From: an uncultured Allomuricauda sp.
GTDB taxonomy: Bacteria > Bacteroidota > Bacteroidia > Flavobacteriales > Flavobacteriaceae
Assembly: GCF_947501165.1 (NCBI RefSeq)
Contig: NZ_CANMUU010000001.1
Location: 124,001-188,000 of the forward strand
Direction: 5' to 3'
Length of the DNA: 64,000 bases
In this document: piece after piece, positions 8,728 through 17,798 of the stretch
How positions within the stretch are numbered: the first letter of the stretch is position 1
Layout: every line of letters begins with the position of its first letter
Program-made: the position numbers and the translations under genes
Notes under the pieces: generated by a model
Databases searched by the model: none
The model's input: the letters and a program-made list of their open reading frames with translations, nothing else
Told to the model about the DNA's origin: nothing

Positions 8728-10137
8728 TTAATTATAGCTCCTAGGTGCCAGAAATTGGGTAATTGTTGTCTCAATGAGTTCTTCACCGCTGTACACCCCA
8801 ATTTTCAATCGGTCCTTGTCACCATTTAATGCTGAATTATTAATTTCTATAAAAAGTGTGCCTTCAGCCAATTCTTCAGCAGGCACTTTAAAGCTGTCTT
8901 GAGATACCATTTTGATTGTTCCCCTGTGGGACAATAGTTTAAAACTAACATCGGCAATATCCTTGGTGGTCTTGTTCACTAACTTATAGGTATATACATT
9001 GCTGATGATATTATCTGCTTTTCTTTCGTACAACTGCCCTGGAAGTCTCAAAATGTTGGCCTCGAGTTCATTTCTAAGGAAAAGCATTCCTATTAGTACA
9101 GATATCAAAATTCCAAGTACAGCTGTATAGCCTTTCATTCTTGGAGTGAATCTGAACTTCTCTTTTTTGGTTATTTCATTTTCACTGGCATATCGGATAA
9201 GTCCTCTAGGTTTACTGATGCTATCCATAATATGATCACACTCGTCGATACATGCAGTACAATTCACGCACTCCAACTGGGTTCCATTTCGAATATCAAT
9301 TCCGGTCGGGCACACATTTACACATTGGAAACAGTCTATGCAGTCTCCATAACCTAGGGCATCGCGGTCTTCATTCTTTCTGAATTTTTTACGTCCATTT
9401 TCAGCTTCACCCCTTTCATGGTCATACGCCACAACTATGGACTTATCATCCAAAAGAACCCCTTGAAGTCTCCCATAAGGGCATGCAATAATGCAGACCT
9501 GTTCTCTAAACCAAGCAAAAACAAAATAAAAGACCCCAGTAAAAATCAAGAGTGGAACCATGGTGCTCAAATGAGCCATTGGACCATCTGTGACATATTG
9601 AATGAGTCTATCACTTCCAATTAAATAGGCCAGGAAAATATTGGCAATCAGGAAAGAAATGATGAAAAAGACGCTCCATTTCAGCACTCTTTTTCTAATT
9701 TTTTTTCCGTTCCAAGGCGATTTAGCCAAACGCATCTGCGCACCTCTATCTCCATCTATCCAATATTCAATCCTTCGGAAGACCATTTCCATAAAAATGG
9801 TTTGAGGACACATCCATCCGCAGAAAATACGACCGTAAGCTACTGTAAAGAGAGCCACAAAAATCACTCCCGCAATCATTGAGATTACCACCAAATGAAA
9901 GTCTTGTGGCCAGAAAGGAAAGCCAAAAATATTGAATCGCCTTTCGAGTACATTGAACATCAAAAATTGATGTCCATTTATTTTGATAAAAGGAGCTGCA
10001 AAAAGGAAGAGCAGTAGGGTGTAGCTAACATATTTTCTATAATCATAAAACCTGCCCTTAGGCTTTTTAGGATATATCCACGCCCTCTTCCCTTCTTCCG
10101 TAATCGTTCCTATGGAATCCCTAAAGTTTTCTTCCAT
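8728..10137 (-). CDS. ccoG: Cytochrome c oxidase accessory protein CcoG (FixG)
   Basis: A 469-residue membrane ferredoxin-like protein. It has several helices with cysteine pairs at FCGWMCPQ and CIIACPYG, then two 4Fe-4S clusters (CIDCFQCVNVCP and CVNCTACIDECD, about residues 260-310), a further helix (about 343-361), and a C-terminal periplasmic immunoglobulin-like domain. In the known family it reduces Cu(II) to Cu(I) for insertion in the cbb3 active site. Full length for the family. Third-last gene of the cco operon. Confidence 0.95.
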   Translation of the reverse strand: MEENFRDSIGTITEEGKRAWIYPKKPKGRFYDYRKYVSYTLLLFLFAAPFIKINGHQFLMFNVLERRFNIFGFPFWPQDFHLVVISMIAGVIFVALFTVAYGRIFCGWMCPQTIFMEMVFRRIEYWIDGDRGAQMRLAKSPWNGKKIRKRVLKWSVFFIISFLIANIFLAYLIGSDRLIQYVTDGPMAHLSTMVPLLIFTGVFYFVFAWFREQVCIIACPYGRLQGVLLDDKSIVVAYDHERGEAENGRKKFRKNEDRDALGYGDCIDCFQCVNVCPTGIDIRNGTQLECVNCTACIDECDHIMDSISKPRGLIRYASENEITKKEKFRFTPRMKGYTAVLGILISVLIGMLFLRNELEANILRLPGQLYERKADNIISNVYTYKLVNKTTKDIADVSFKLLSHRGTIKMVSQDSFKVPAEELAEGTLFIEINNSALNGDKDRLKIGVYSGEELIETTITQFLAPRSYN

Positions 10138-10185
10138 TTCTTATTTCTATTTCCAGCAATTGGATAAATCGTACTTAAAGCTTTC

Positions 10186-11127
10186 CTACTCCAAACTCAC
10201 ATCCACAGAATCAACCACTTGTTCTGGCAACTCTGTTTCTGTTTCTCCTGCATCTGGGTCTACCCATATGTCTCCCTCTGGTGCTTTTGGATTGGCGGGT
10301 GTAGTACCACCTAATGTTAAAATGTAACTGGCTACCTGAGCCATTTCTACGGGTTTTAGACTTTGTTTCCAGGCTACCATTCCTTTACCATCTCTACCTC
10401 CTTCGGAAATCGTGTTGAAGACATTTTTAATTCCTCCACCCAATATCCAATTTTGGTCTGTAAGGTTGGGGCCAATTCCACCACCACCATCAGCCATATG
10501 GCAGACTACACAATTGGTAGTGAATATTTTCTCTCCCGCATTTAAATCGGATGCATCTGCCAAAAATTCAACTGTATTTACATCTACCAGATTTTTAGCT
10601 GTCTTTTTGTATTCTTCAATTTCAATTTTTGCAGCAGCTACCTCCTGCTCATATTCCAAGGCTTGATCATAATCCCCGGCAATATGGAACCTGATAAGGT
10701 AAATGACCCCAAAGATGATTGTTGCGTAGAACATATATACCCACCACGGCGGGAGTACATTGTCCAATTCCCGAATACCATCGTAGTTATGGTCCATGAT
10801 GATTTCTTGCTCTCTTTCAATGGCACGGCTACGGGTCAATCTTTTATATATTTTATTAGCCCATGTCCATTCCCTTTTCTTATTTTTTGAAAGGAGGTAA
10901 CGTTCCTTTGCTTCTTCAGAAAGGGTTTGGAACATTACATTCTCTATGGACTTCAAAATAAGTTCGATGGCAATAAGAATCATTAATACCATCAGCATAA
11001 AAAACTGGGTAATGGGATATTCTATAATGGCCGGTTTATCTCCCGAGTCGATGAAATACTCCATCAATCCGAAAATCAAAAAGAATAAGACCGGAATGCG
11101 AATCCACCAAGGTGTTCTAGTACTCAT
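10186..11127 (-). CDS. ccoP: cbb3-type cytochrome c oxidase subunit III (single-haem CcoP)
   Basis: A 313-residue membrane-anchored cytochrome c. Two hydrophobic segments near the N-terminus precede the typical CcoP linker (DGIRELDNVLPPWWVYMFY, about 115-133) and its helix. One c-type haem site follows, CVVCHMADGGGGIGPNL (about 207-223), with MVAWK supplying the axial methionine. Proteobacterial CcoP has two CxxCH sites; only one is present here. The tail after about 285 is acidic. It passes electrons from soluble cytochrome c to CcoO. The gene lies four bases after ccoQ. Confidence 0.93.
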   Translation of the reverse strand: MSTRTPWWIRIPVLFFLIFGLMEYFIDSGDKPAIIEYPITQFFMLMVLMILIAIELILKSIENVMFQTLSEEAKERYLLSKNKKREWTWANKIYKRLTRSRAIEREQEIIMDHNYDGIRELDNVLPPWWVYMFYATIIFGVIYLIRFHIAGDYDQALEYEQEVAAAKIEIEEYKKTAKNLVDVNTVEFLADASDLNAGEKIFTTNCVVCHMADGGGGIGPNLTDQNWILGGGIKNVFNTISEGGRDGKGMVAWKQSLKPVEMAQVASYILTLGGTTPANPKAPEGDIWVDPDAGETETELPEQVVDSVDVSLE

Positions 11128-11131
11128 AGTT

Positions 11132-11317
11132 TTATGGTTTGTTGTTGTAATCGTTATCTAATGGTAATTCTCCCATTTCTTTAATATGCTCTTTTGATGC
11201 AGTTGCTACCCACCAGAACAATAGAACAAAGAAGATGAAGAATATAAGCAAGGATACCATGGGGTAATTAGCGATTCCCTCGATACTATCCATATGGTTT
11301 TTTACGTATTTAAGCAT
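11132..11317 (-). CDS. ccoQ: CcoQ/FixQ-like small subunit
   Basis: A 61-residue single-span protein (helix about 21-41, VSLLIFFIFFVLLFWW) with a short charged C-terminus, sitting between ccoNO and ccoP exactly where ccoQ occurs. CcoQ stabilises the cbb3 complex. Sequence conservation in this family is low, so the call rests mainly on size, topology and position. Confidence 0.8.
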   Translation of the reverse strand: MLKYVKNHMDSIEGIANYPMVSLLIFFIFFVLLFWWVATASKEHIKEMGELPLDNDYNNKP

Positions 11318-11319
11318 GA

Positions 11320-13521
11320 TTATTTGTTTTGGGAGATTAGTCCATCGTTATCTTTTATCTTGATATCGGTACCTAGCCGTTGTAAGTATGCTATTAAGGA
11401 CACTATTTCCCTATCTCGCATTTCAATAAACTCTTCTCCGTTTTCTTGTGCGTACTTCTTGTCCGCTTCATAGGTCCTTACAAATTCAGGATCCGCGTAG
11501 AGATTCTTTTCAATCTGTAATGCTTGTTCCGCCATGGATTCCTGTGCTGTTTCAATGTCATCATCGGTATAAGGAACACCCAGCTTAACCATTGCCCTCA
11601 TTTTGGCTTGAACGGCACTCCTATCATGCGCGCTAGTTACCAACCACTGGTAGGCCGGCATAATAGACCCTGCAGATGTACTTTGAGGATCATACATATG
11701 GTTTAAGTGCCAGTTGTCCGAGTACTTTCCTCCCACACGGAGCAAATCCGGTCCGGTTCGCTTACTTCCCCAAAGGAATGGGTGGTCATAAACGAATTCC
11801 CCAGCTTTGGCGTATTCTCCATAGCGTTCCACTTCACTTCTAAAGGGTCGTATCATTTGTGAGTGACAGCCCACACATCCTTCACGTATGTAAAGGTCTC
11901 GACCCTCCAACTCAAGGGGCGTATAGGGTTTGACACTGGTAATTGTTGGAATATTGGATTTTACCAATATTGTAGGCACTATTTGAATAATTCCTCCTAT
12001 TAGAATGGCTATAGTAGCCAAAACGGTCAACTGTACAGGCTTTCTTTCCAACCAGTTATGAAAGGTTTCTCCTGCCAATCTCTTTTTGGAGACTCGTGTC
12101 AGTGGAGCGGCTTCGGCCAACTCATCCTCTACATTACTTCCTTTTCTTATGGTCACTACAACGTTGTACACCATAATTAGCATACCTACTATGTAAAGGC
12201 TACCTCCAATGGCTCTCATCCAATACATGGGTATGATTTGAGTAACGGTTTCCAAAAAGTTACCGTAGACCAAACTTCCATCAGGGTTAAAATCTTTCCA
12301 CATTAGAGCTTGGGTAAAACCTGCGACATACATGGGCAGTGCATAAAGAATGATTCCCAGCGTACCAATCCAAAAGTGGAAATTGGCCAACCCCTTGGAG
12401 TGCAATGTGGTTTTGAACATTTTTGGCACCAGCCAATAAATCATACCAAAGGTTAGGAAACCGTTCCATGCCAAAGCTCCTACGTGCACGTGGGCAATAA
12501 TCCAGTCACTAAAGTGCGCAATGGCATTTACATTTTTAAGAGAAAGCATAGGGCCTTCAAAAGTGGCCATACCATAACCAGTAATGGCGACAACCATAAA
12601 CTTCAAGGTAGCATCACTTCTTACTTTATCCCATACACCACGTAGCGTCAATAAACCGTTAATCATACCACCCCAAGAAGGAGCAATCAACATTACGGAA
12701 AAGACAACACCTAAGTTCTGTGCCCAATCCGGTAATGCCGAATAAAGCAAGTGGTGAGGGCCAGCCCAGATATAAATAAAAATCAAAGACCAGAAGTGTA
12801 CAATGGACAGTCTATAAGAATATACAGGTCTATTGGCTGCTTTTGGCACAAAATAGTACATCAACCCAAGGAACGGGGTGGTCAAGAAAAAAGCCACAGC
12901 ATTATGACCATACCACCATTGTACCAAGGCATCTTGTACACCTGCATATACCGAATAACTTTTTAAAGCCGCTACAGGCAACTCCAAACTGTTGAAAATG
13001 TGCAGTACCGCGACTGTAACAAAAGTGGCTAGATAAAACCAAACTGCGACGTAAAGGTGACGTTGTCTACGCTTCAGGATGGTTCCAATCATGTTCCATC
13101 CAAATACCACCCATACCACGGCTATGGCCAAATCTATAGGCCATTCCAGTTCAGCATACTCTTTTGATGTGGTGTACCCTAGCGGAAGCGTTAGAGCTGC
13201 TGCTACAATGATTAACTGCCATCCCCAAAAATTAATATTGCTCAGTGCATCACTGAACATTCTTGCTTTAAGCAAGCGCTGGAGTGAGTAATAAACTCCT
13301 GCAAAGATGGCATTCCCCACAAAGGCAAAAATCACAGCGTTGGTGTGCAATGGGCGTAGACGCCCAAAACTCAGCCATGATATCCCATCCGTAATATTGG
13401 GGAACAAAAACATAAAGGCCAACAAAAGACCTACCAACATGCCAACCACACCCCAAAGCATAGTGGCGTACAAAAACTTTTGAACGATTTTGTTATCGTA
13501 CCTAAACTGTTCTATTTCCAT
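11320..13521 (-). CDS. ccoN: cbb3-type cytochrome c oxidase, fused subunits I and II (CcoNO)
   Basis: A 733-residue fusion. Residues about 1-480 are the 12-helix haem-copper catalytic subunit CcoN (for example PLHTNAVIFAFVGNA and the QWWYGHNAVAFFLT haem-ligand region). After a linker, the CcoO part (about 500-733) has one membrane helix and a c-type haem site EGCVGCHSQMIRP. The enzyme reduces O2 to water with high affinity in the inner membrane. The fusion is a known Bacteroidota feature. It is the second gene of the operon, two bases after ccoS, with FNR-type control upstream. Confidence 0.96.
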   Translation of the reverse strand: MEIEQFRYDNKIVQKFLYATMLWGVVGMLVGLLLAFMFLFPNITDGISWLSFGRLRPLHTNAVIFAFVGNAIFAGVYYSLQRLLKARMFSDALSNINFWGWQLIIVAAALTLPLGYTTSKEYAELEWPIDLAIAVVWVVFGWNMIGTILKRRQRHLYVAVWFYLATFVTVAVLHIFNSLELPVAALKSYSVYAGVQDALVQWWYGHNAVAFFLTTPFLGLMYYFVPKAANRPVYSYRLSIVHFWSLIFIYIWAGPHHLLYSALPDWAQNLGVVFSVMLIAPSWGGMINGLLTLRGVWDKVRSDATLKFMVVAITGYGMATFEGPMLSLKNVNAIAHFSDWIIAHVHVGALAWNGFLTFGMIYWLVPKMFKTTLHSKGLANFHFWIGTLGIILYALPMYVAGFTQALMWKDFNPDGSLVYGNFLETVTQIIPMYWMRAIGGSLYIVGMLIMVYNVVVTIRKGSNVEDELAEAAPLTRVSKKRLAGETFHNWLERKPVQLTVLATIAILIGGIIQIVPTILVKSNIPTITSVKPYTPLELEGRDLYIREGCVGCHSQMIRPFRSEVERYGEYAKAGEFVYDHPFLWGSKRTGPDLLRVGGKYSDNWHLNHMYDPQSTSAGSIMPAYQWLVTSAHDRSAVQAKMRAMVKLGVPYTDDDIETAQESMAEQALQIEKNLYADPEFVRTYEADKKYAQENGEEFIEMRDREIVSLIAYLQRLGTDIKIKDNDGLISQNK

Positions 13522-13523
13522 AT

Positions 13524-13736
13524 TTATTGATTAGTATCTTGAATTTGATTTATTTTTTCGGACTTTTTGGTGGTAACAGTACCTTCAGTTGACACCAACT
13601 CATCTTCAAAAAGCATACGAACCGAAGGGGTATATGAATCATCGTATTGACCTGCTTTTACTGAGCGGATAAAGGCTATAAAAAACACTAGTGCCACACA
13701 TATACTAATGGCCAGCAATACATAAATAACACTCAT
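13524..13736 (-). CDS. ccoS: cbb3 oxidase assembly protein CcoS
   Basis: A 70-residue single-span protein starting MSVIYVLLAISICVALVFFI, followed by the conserved GQYDDSYTPSVRMLFEDE, which matches the CcoS family (xGQYDDxxxPxxRMLFED). Required for haem and copper maturation of CcoN. First gene of the cco operon; promoter at 13755-13797. Confidence 0.93.
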   Translation of the reverse strand: MSVIYVLLAISICVALVFFIAFIRSVKAGQYDDSYTPSVRMLFEDELVSTEGTVTTKKSEKINQIQDTNQ

Positions 13737-13754
13737 ACCTACCTGAATTTGGTG

Positions 13755-13797
13755 TAAAACTACATTGGCTTAGCGGGTCAAAAAATGACAAATATCA
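13755..13797 (-). promoter_or_regulatory. FNR-type class II promoter of the cco operon
   Basis: The dyad TGAC-AAAT-ATCA is at 13786-13797; on the minus strand a -7 element TAGTTTTA starts at 13762, 29.5 bp from the dyad centre. The ccoS start is 19 bases further. It lies in the 70-base gap between ccoI and ccoS. Confidence 0.65.
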
Positions 13798-13806
13798 GCT
13801 TTCATA

Positions 13807-16179
13807 TTATTTTAATTTCCTTCCCAATAAATTGACACACAAGGTTGTAAAGGCCACCACACTTATGGAACTTAAAGGCATAAGAATAGCTGCAATAACG
13901 GGTTGTAACTGTCCGGTTACAGCGAAATACAATCCAACCAGATTGTAGCAAAGGGACAGAAGGAAACTTATCTTGATTATTCTAATTGACTTTCTGGATA
14001 GTTCTATGAACAATGGCAATCTATCTAGGGCCTCAGCATCCAAAATACCATCACAAGCCGGAGAGAATACATTAATATTCTCTGAAACGGCAATACCAAC
14101 ATCACTCTGAGCCAATGCTCCTGCATCATTGAGTCCATCACCTACCATCAAAACTTTATGGGATTGCTGAAGATCTTTGATAAATTTTAGTTTGTCTTCG
14201 GGTTTTTGATTGAACGCAATCTTTGCATTCACGGGCAAGATTTTTTGAAGTCTGAGTTTCTCTCCATCGTTGTCACCAGAAAGTATTCCCAGCTCAATGG
14301 ATTGCTGTAGCTCCTTGAACATTTCATCTACGCCTTCCCGGTAATGATTCTTAAACACGAATCTTCCTTTTACTTCCTCATCTGTGCTGACATACACGGA
14401 GGTGTTCAATGCTTTTGATTTTTGTTCTTGACCTACATAAGAAGCGGAGCCCACTTTCATAGTACGTTCATTTACCCTTGCTTCTAATCCTTTTCCCTCA
14501 TACTCCTGAAATTCATCCAAAGTAACTATGTCATTGGATTTTAAAATGGAATAGAGCGAACGACTCAATGGGTGACTGGAGGCTCGTAAAGTGGTTTTGA
14601 GCATGTTTTTCTCAGCATCCGTAAGTTCAACTCCTTCATAAAGCACGGCATCTTGCTGCGCGGTAGTAATTGTTCCGGTCTTGTCAAAAATAGCTGAGTC
14701 AATTTTTGCCAATCGCTCAATAACATTGGTGTTTTTGAGATACAATTTGTGTTTCCCGAAAATGCGAAGCATATTGCCCAAAGTGAAAGGTGCCGCCAGG
14801 GCTATGGCACAAGGGCAGGCAATGATGAGCACAGCTGTAAAAACGTTCATAACCAAGCTTGGCTCAAAAACCAACCAGTAGACCGATGATAAAACGGCGA
14901 TAGAAAGTACCGCTAGGGTAAATCTTCTGCCTATACCATCCGTAAGGGTTTGAAAATTGCTGGCTTTGTCTTTTGAAAAGACAGAATTGCCCCATAATTG
15001 TGTTAGATAACTTTGTGAAACCGATTTTTGCACTTCAACCTCCAAAACTCCAGAAAGCTGTTTTCCTCCTGCGAACAATCGTTCTCCTTTTTCTTTAATT
15101 ACGGGTTTAGATTCTCCGGTAACAAAACTGTAATCAATTTCGGCCGTACCTTTAATAAGAACACAATCTACAGGCAGAATTTCTTGATTACGAATCAGTA
15201 AGCGGTCTCCCTTTCTTATCTTATATATTTGAATGTTTTCCTCTTCATTTTCAGCCCCTAAACGAGTGACTGCAATAGGAAAATAGGATTTATAATCTCG
15301 CTCAAACGATAAAAATGCATAGGTTTTTTGCTGAAAGAACTTGCCCAGCACTAAGAAAAACACCAATCCAGTAAGGCTATCGAAAAATCCAGAGCCCAAA
15401 TCCCAGATAATGTCGACAGAACTTCTCAAAAAGAGAACCAATACTCCCAAGGCGATGGGTACATCTATGTTGAGCATTTTGGACCGTAGTCCTTTAATTG
15501 CGGATTTAAAATAGTCTTGGGCCGCATAGAAAACCACAGGAATGGAGAAGGCGAACATTAGCCATCGGAATACCACCTTATACTGTTCCAACCAAAATTC
15601 TTCAACTTCAAAATACTCCGGAAAGGAAAGCAGCATCACATTACCAAAGGCAAAACCAGCCACACCCAATTTATATAAAAGTGACCTATCTACTTTTTTA
15701 CCTTTTTTGGCGTAATCTTCTAGAGAGAGATAAGGTTCGTATCCTATACTTGACAACAAAAGCACCAAAGCCTTTAGTGAAAATCCATCTTTTTTATAGG
15801 TAACGCGAATGGTTTTCTCTGGAAAGTTGACCTGTGAGATTGAAATTGCCCCGTGCAACTTGTTTAAGTTTTCCAAAAGCCAAATACAGGAACTGCAATG
15901 GATGTTAGGAATGCTAAGATTGATAACCTGAACGCCTTCCTCATCAAATTCTACTAATTGGGAAACGATTTCAGGATTGTCGAGAAAATCATATTTTTTC
16001 TGAATGGGGTTAGGAGTAGATCCTGCTTTTGCCTCCAACTCATAAAAATAGGAAAGACCATTATCGGAGAAGATTTCATACACCGTTTTACAACCGTGAC
16101 AACAAAAAATCTTTTCATCAAAATGGACTGGATTGCTCTCGCAGGAATCCCCACAATGATAGCACGTATCGTCCAACAT
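13807..16179 (-). CDS. ccoI: Copper-translocating P1B-type ATPase (CcoI/FixI-like)
   Basis: A 790-residue heavy-metal P-type ATPase. It starts with a cysteine-rich ribbon (CYHCGDSC, then CCHGC within residues 5-30), has a heavy-metal-associated domain with CSSC (about 95-98), eight predicted helices including the CPC ion motif (IACPCAIALAAP), the phosphorylation loop DKTGTITT and the hinge GDGLNDAGALAQSD. In the CcoI/FixI group it exports Cu(I) to the periplasm for the cbb3 active site. It lies upstream of the cco operon and has its own FNR-type promoter shared with the divergent regulator. Confidence 0.93.
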   Translation of the reverse strand: MLDDTCYHCGDSCESNPVHFDEKIFCCHGCKTVYEIFSDNGLSYFYELEAKAGSTPNPIQKKYDFLDNPEIVSQLVEFDEEGVQVINLSIPNIHCSSCIWLLENLNKLHGAISISQVNFPEKTIRVTYKKDGFSLKALVLLLSSIGYEPYLSLEDYAKKGKKVDRSLLYKLGVAGFAFGNVMLLSFPEYFEVEEFWLEQYKVVFRWLMFAFSIPVVFYAAQDYFKSAIKGLRSKMLNIDVPIALGVLVLFLRSSVDIIWDLGSGFFDSLTGLVFFLVLGKFFQQKTYAFLSFERDYKSYFPIAVTRLGAENEEENIQIYKIRKGDRLLIRNQEILPVDCVLIKGTAEIDYSFVTGESKPVIKEKGERLFAGGKQLSGVLEVEVQKSVSQSYLTQLWGNSVFSKDKASNFQTLTDGIGRRFTLAVLSIAVLSSVYWLVFEPSLVMNVFTAVLIIACPCAIALAAPFTLGNMLRIFGKHKLYLKNTNVIERLAKIDSAIFDKTGTITTAQQDAVLYEGVELTDAEKNMLKTTLRASSHPLSRSLYSILKSNDIVTLDEFQEYEGKGLEARVNERTMKVGSASYVGQEQKSKALNTSVYVSTDEEVKGRFVFKNHYREGVDEMFKELQQSIELGILSGDNDGEKLRLQKILPVNAKIAFNQKPEDKLKFIKDLQQSHKVLMVGDGLNDAGALAQSDVGIAVSENINVFSPACDGILDAEALDRLPLFIELSRKSIRIIKISFLLSLCYNLVGLYFAVTGQLQPVIAAILMPLSSISVVAFTTLCVNLLGRKLK

Positions 16180-16200
16180 ACACTTTTGCTTTACCTGCTA

Positions 16201-16274
16201 CAAAAGTGATATATGTGTCCCATGTAAAACATGATTTATGTCAGCTTTTACAGAATTACGCCAAACTATCTTTG
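16201..16274. promoter_or_regulatory. Shared FNR-type site driving ccoI and the divergent Crp/Fnr gene
   Basis: One dyad, TGAT-TTAT-GTCA at 16232-16243, has -7-like elements 29.5 bp from its centre on both sides: CACTTTTG starting at 16208 on the minus strand (ccoI) and a perfect TATCTTTG at 16267-16274 on the plus strand. A single dimer could therefore act as class II activator in both directions. The plus-strand box ends only four bases before the ATG at 16279. Confidence 0.6.
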
Positions 16275-16278
16275 CCCT

Positions 16279-16962
16279 ATGGTGAACTGTACCAAAATAA
16301 GGAATAAGCAACTACAGGATTTCGACACACTACCTTCCAGTGCACGGGCACGACTGTTGCAAACTTCAGAATCCATAAAACTTCCGAAGGGCAGTTTGAT
16401 ATTTGAAGAAAATCAATCTTTGAACAAACTTTTCTGCATAAAAAAAGGAGCATGTAAGTTCAGTAAAATGGATAGTTCAGGACAAGAGCACATTCTGCGT
16501 TTTTTAGGAGAAGGTGAAGTTATGGGCAAGAGGTCGGTAGCAACCAATCTGGGAGCGCGAGTAAGTGCAGTTGCCTTGACCGAAACGGAACTATGCTGTT
16601 TGGATAAATTAGAAATACAGAGAAATTTGGAAGAAAATCCAAAATTTTGTCAGGTTTTTTTGGATTCTTTGATTCAAGATGTAGACATTAATGAATCGAC
16701 GCGAATATTATTCAATTCCTCAAAAGGAATAAAATCTAGACTGGCTAAACTTCTGTTGTATCTTTTCAAGAAGTTCGGAGCCAATGAAAAAGGCAAACTT
16801 AACATAAAGTTAAAGCGAAATGATATGGCCATGGTCCTAGGAACATCACCAGAATACATAATCAATTTGCTCAAGAATTTCAAGGGTTTAAAGCTAATCG
16901 ACATCAAAAAAAGGGAATTATACGTTTTGTCCAAGTCAGGGCTGGAGCTTATGGCATTATAA
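16279..16962 (+). CDS. Crp/Fnr-family transcriptional regulator
   Basis: A 227-residue regulator with an N-terminal cyclic-nucleotide-binding-type beta barrel (about 10-125, PKGSLIFEENQSLNKLFCIK then GEVMGKRSV) and a C-terminal winged helix-turn-helix (about 150-227, with KLKRNDMAMVLGTSPEYIINLLKNF as recognition region). N-terminal cysteines are sparse (C4 only), so an iron-sulfur cluster like that of FNR is not evident. I start at ATG 16279 because homologous sequence begins there; an ATG 48 bases upstream lies inside the FNR dyad region. Divergent from ccoI and probably autoregulated. Confidence 0.87.
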   Translation: MVNCTKIRNKQLQDFDTLPSSARARLLQTSESIKLPKGSLIFEENQSLNKLFCIKKGACKFSKMDSSGQEHILRFLGEGEVMGKRSVATNLGARVSAVALTETELCCLDKLEIQRNLEENPKFCQVFLDSLIQDVDINESTRILFNSSKGIKSRLAKLLLYLFKKFGANEKGKLNIKLKRNDMAMVLGTSPEYIINLLKNFKGLKLIDIKKRELYVLSKSGLELMAL

Positions 16963-17030
16963 TTCCTAAAAAATTACAGGTTTCATCTCCCAAAGAAAAC
17001 GTAATTTTAAAGGTCAGGTAAAACTAAATT

Positions 17031-17723
17031 ATGGAAAATAGCAGGTGTGAAAATTGTATCGTAAGGCAATTTAACTCCTTACGAGCCATGAGCAAGGAAG
17101 AGCTCAAAAAGGTATCAGATTCCAAAACCACTAAAACCATCAAAAAAGGGGAGCTCCTTTTTGAAGAAGGTGAAAAACTCAATGGTGTTTTTTGCGTGCG
17201 CAATGGAGTATCCAAACTATCCAAGCTCAGTGCAAACGGAAAAGATCAAATTGTAAAACTGGCAACCAAGGGGGAAGTTATTGGTCAACGCTCAGTAATT
17301 ACGGAAGAATCCGCCAACCTTTCGGCCATGGCAGTTTCCGATATGGAGCTATGTTTTATCCCCAAAGAAAGTATCAATACAACGCTTCAGAGTAATCCCA
17401 ATTTCACTTTGGAAGTATTACGGCACATGGCTCATGATCTCAAAGAAGCAGATGATGTCATTGTGAATATGTCTCAAAAAACGGTAAAACAGCGAGTTGC
17501 AGAGGCTTTTCTCTATTTGAAAAATAACTTTGGAGAAGATCAGGATGGTTTTTTGATATTGACTTTGTCTCGTGAAGACATCTCCAACGTAGTAGGTACC
17601 GCAACAGAATCTGCCATACGAATCATATCCGAATTCAAGAAAAAAGGTCTTATACATACCTCGGGGAAAAAGATTGGAATTCGTGATGAGAAGAAACTTC
17701 AAGAACTTGTGGATGGCTTCTAA
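17031..17723 (+). CDS. Crp/Fnr-family regulator, FNR-like with partial cysteine motif
   Basis: A 230-residue paralogue of the preceding gene. It starts MENSRCENCIVRQFNSL, resembling the N-terminus of Bacteroidota FNR-like proteins, then the effector barrel (about 35-125) and a winged helix (about 160-225, LTLSREDISNVVGTATESAIR). Only C6 and C9 form an N-terminal CxxC. Other cysteines are at about 61 and 106. Classic FNR needs four cysteines for its oxygen-sensing 4Fe-4S cluster; whether this one can build a cluster is open. A good candidate for the protein that binds the TGAY-N4-RTCA sites in this region. Confidence 0.87.
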   Translation: MENSRCENCIVRQFNSLRAMSKEELKKVSDSKTTKTIKKGELLFEEGEKLNGVFCVRNGVSKLSKLSANGKDQIVKLATKGEVIGQRSVITEESANLSAMAVSDMELCFIPKESINTTLQSNPNFTLEVLRHMAHDLKEADDVIVNMSQKTVKQRVAEAFLYLKNNFGEDQDGFLILTLSREDISNVVGTATESAIRIISEFKKKGLIHTSGKKIGIRDEKKLQELVDGF

Positions 17724-17733
17724 TCCAAGAAGG

Positions 17734-17776
17734 TGACAAATGTCATAGTTCTCCCCTAGGGACTATTCTACTTTTA
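17734..17776 (+). promoter_or_regulatory. FNR-type class II promoter of the third usp gene
   Basis: The symmetric dyad TGAC-AAAT-GTCA is at 17734-17745 with a -7 element TACTTTTA at 17769-17776. Centre-to-box spacing is 29.5 bp. The start codon follows at 17799. Confidence 0.68.
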
Positions 17777-17798
17777 CATTGTTTTTAGTAATAGAACA

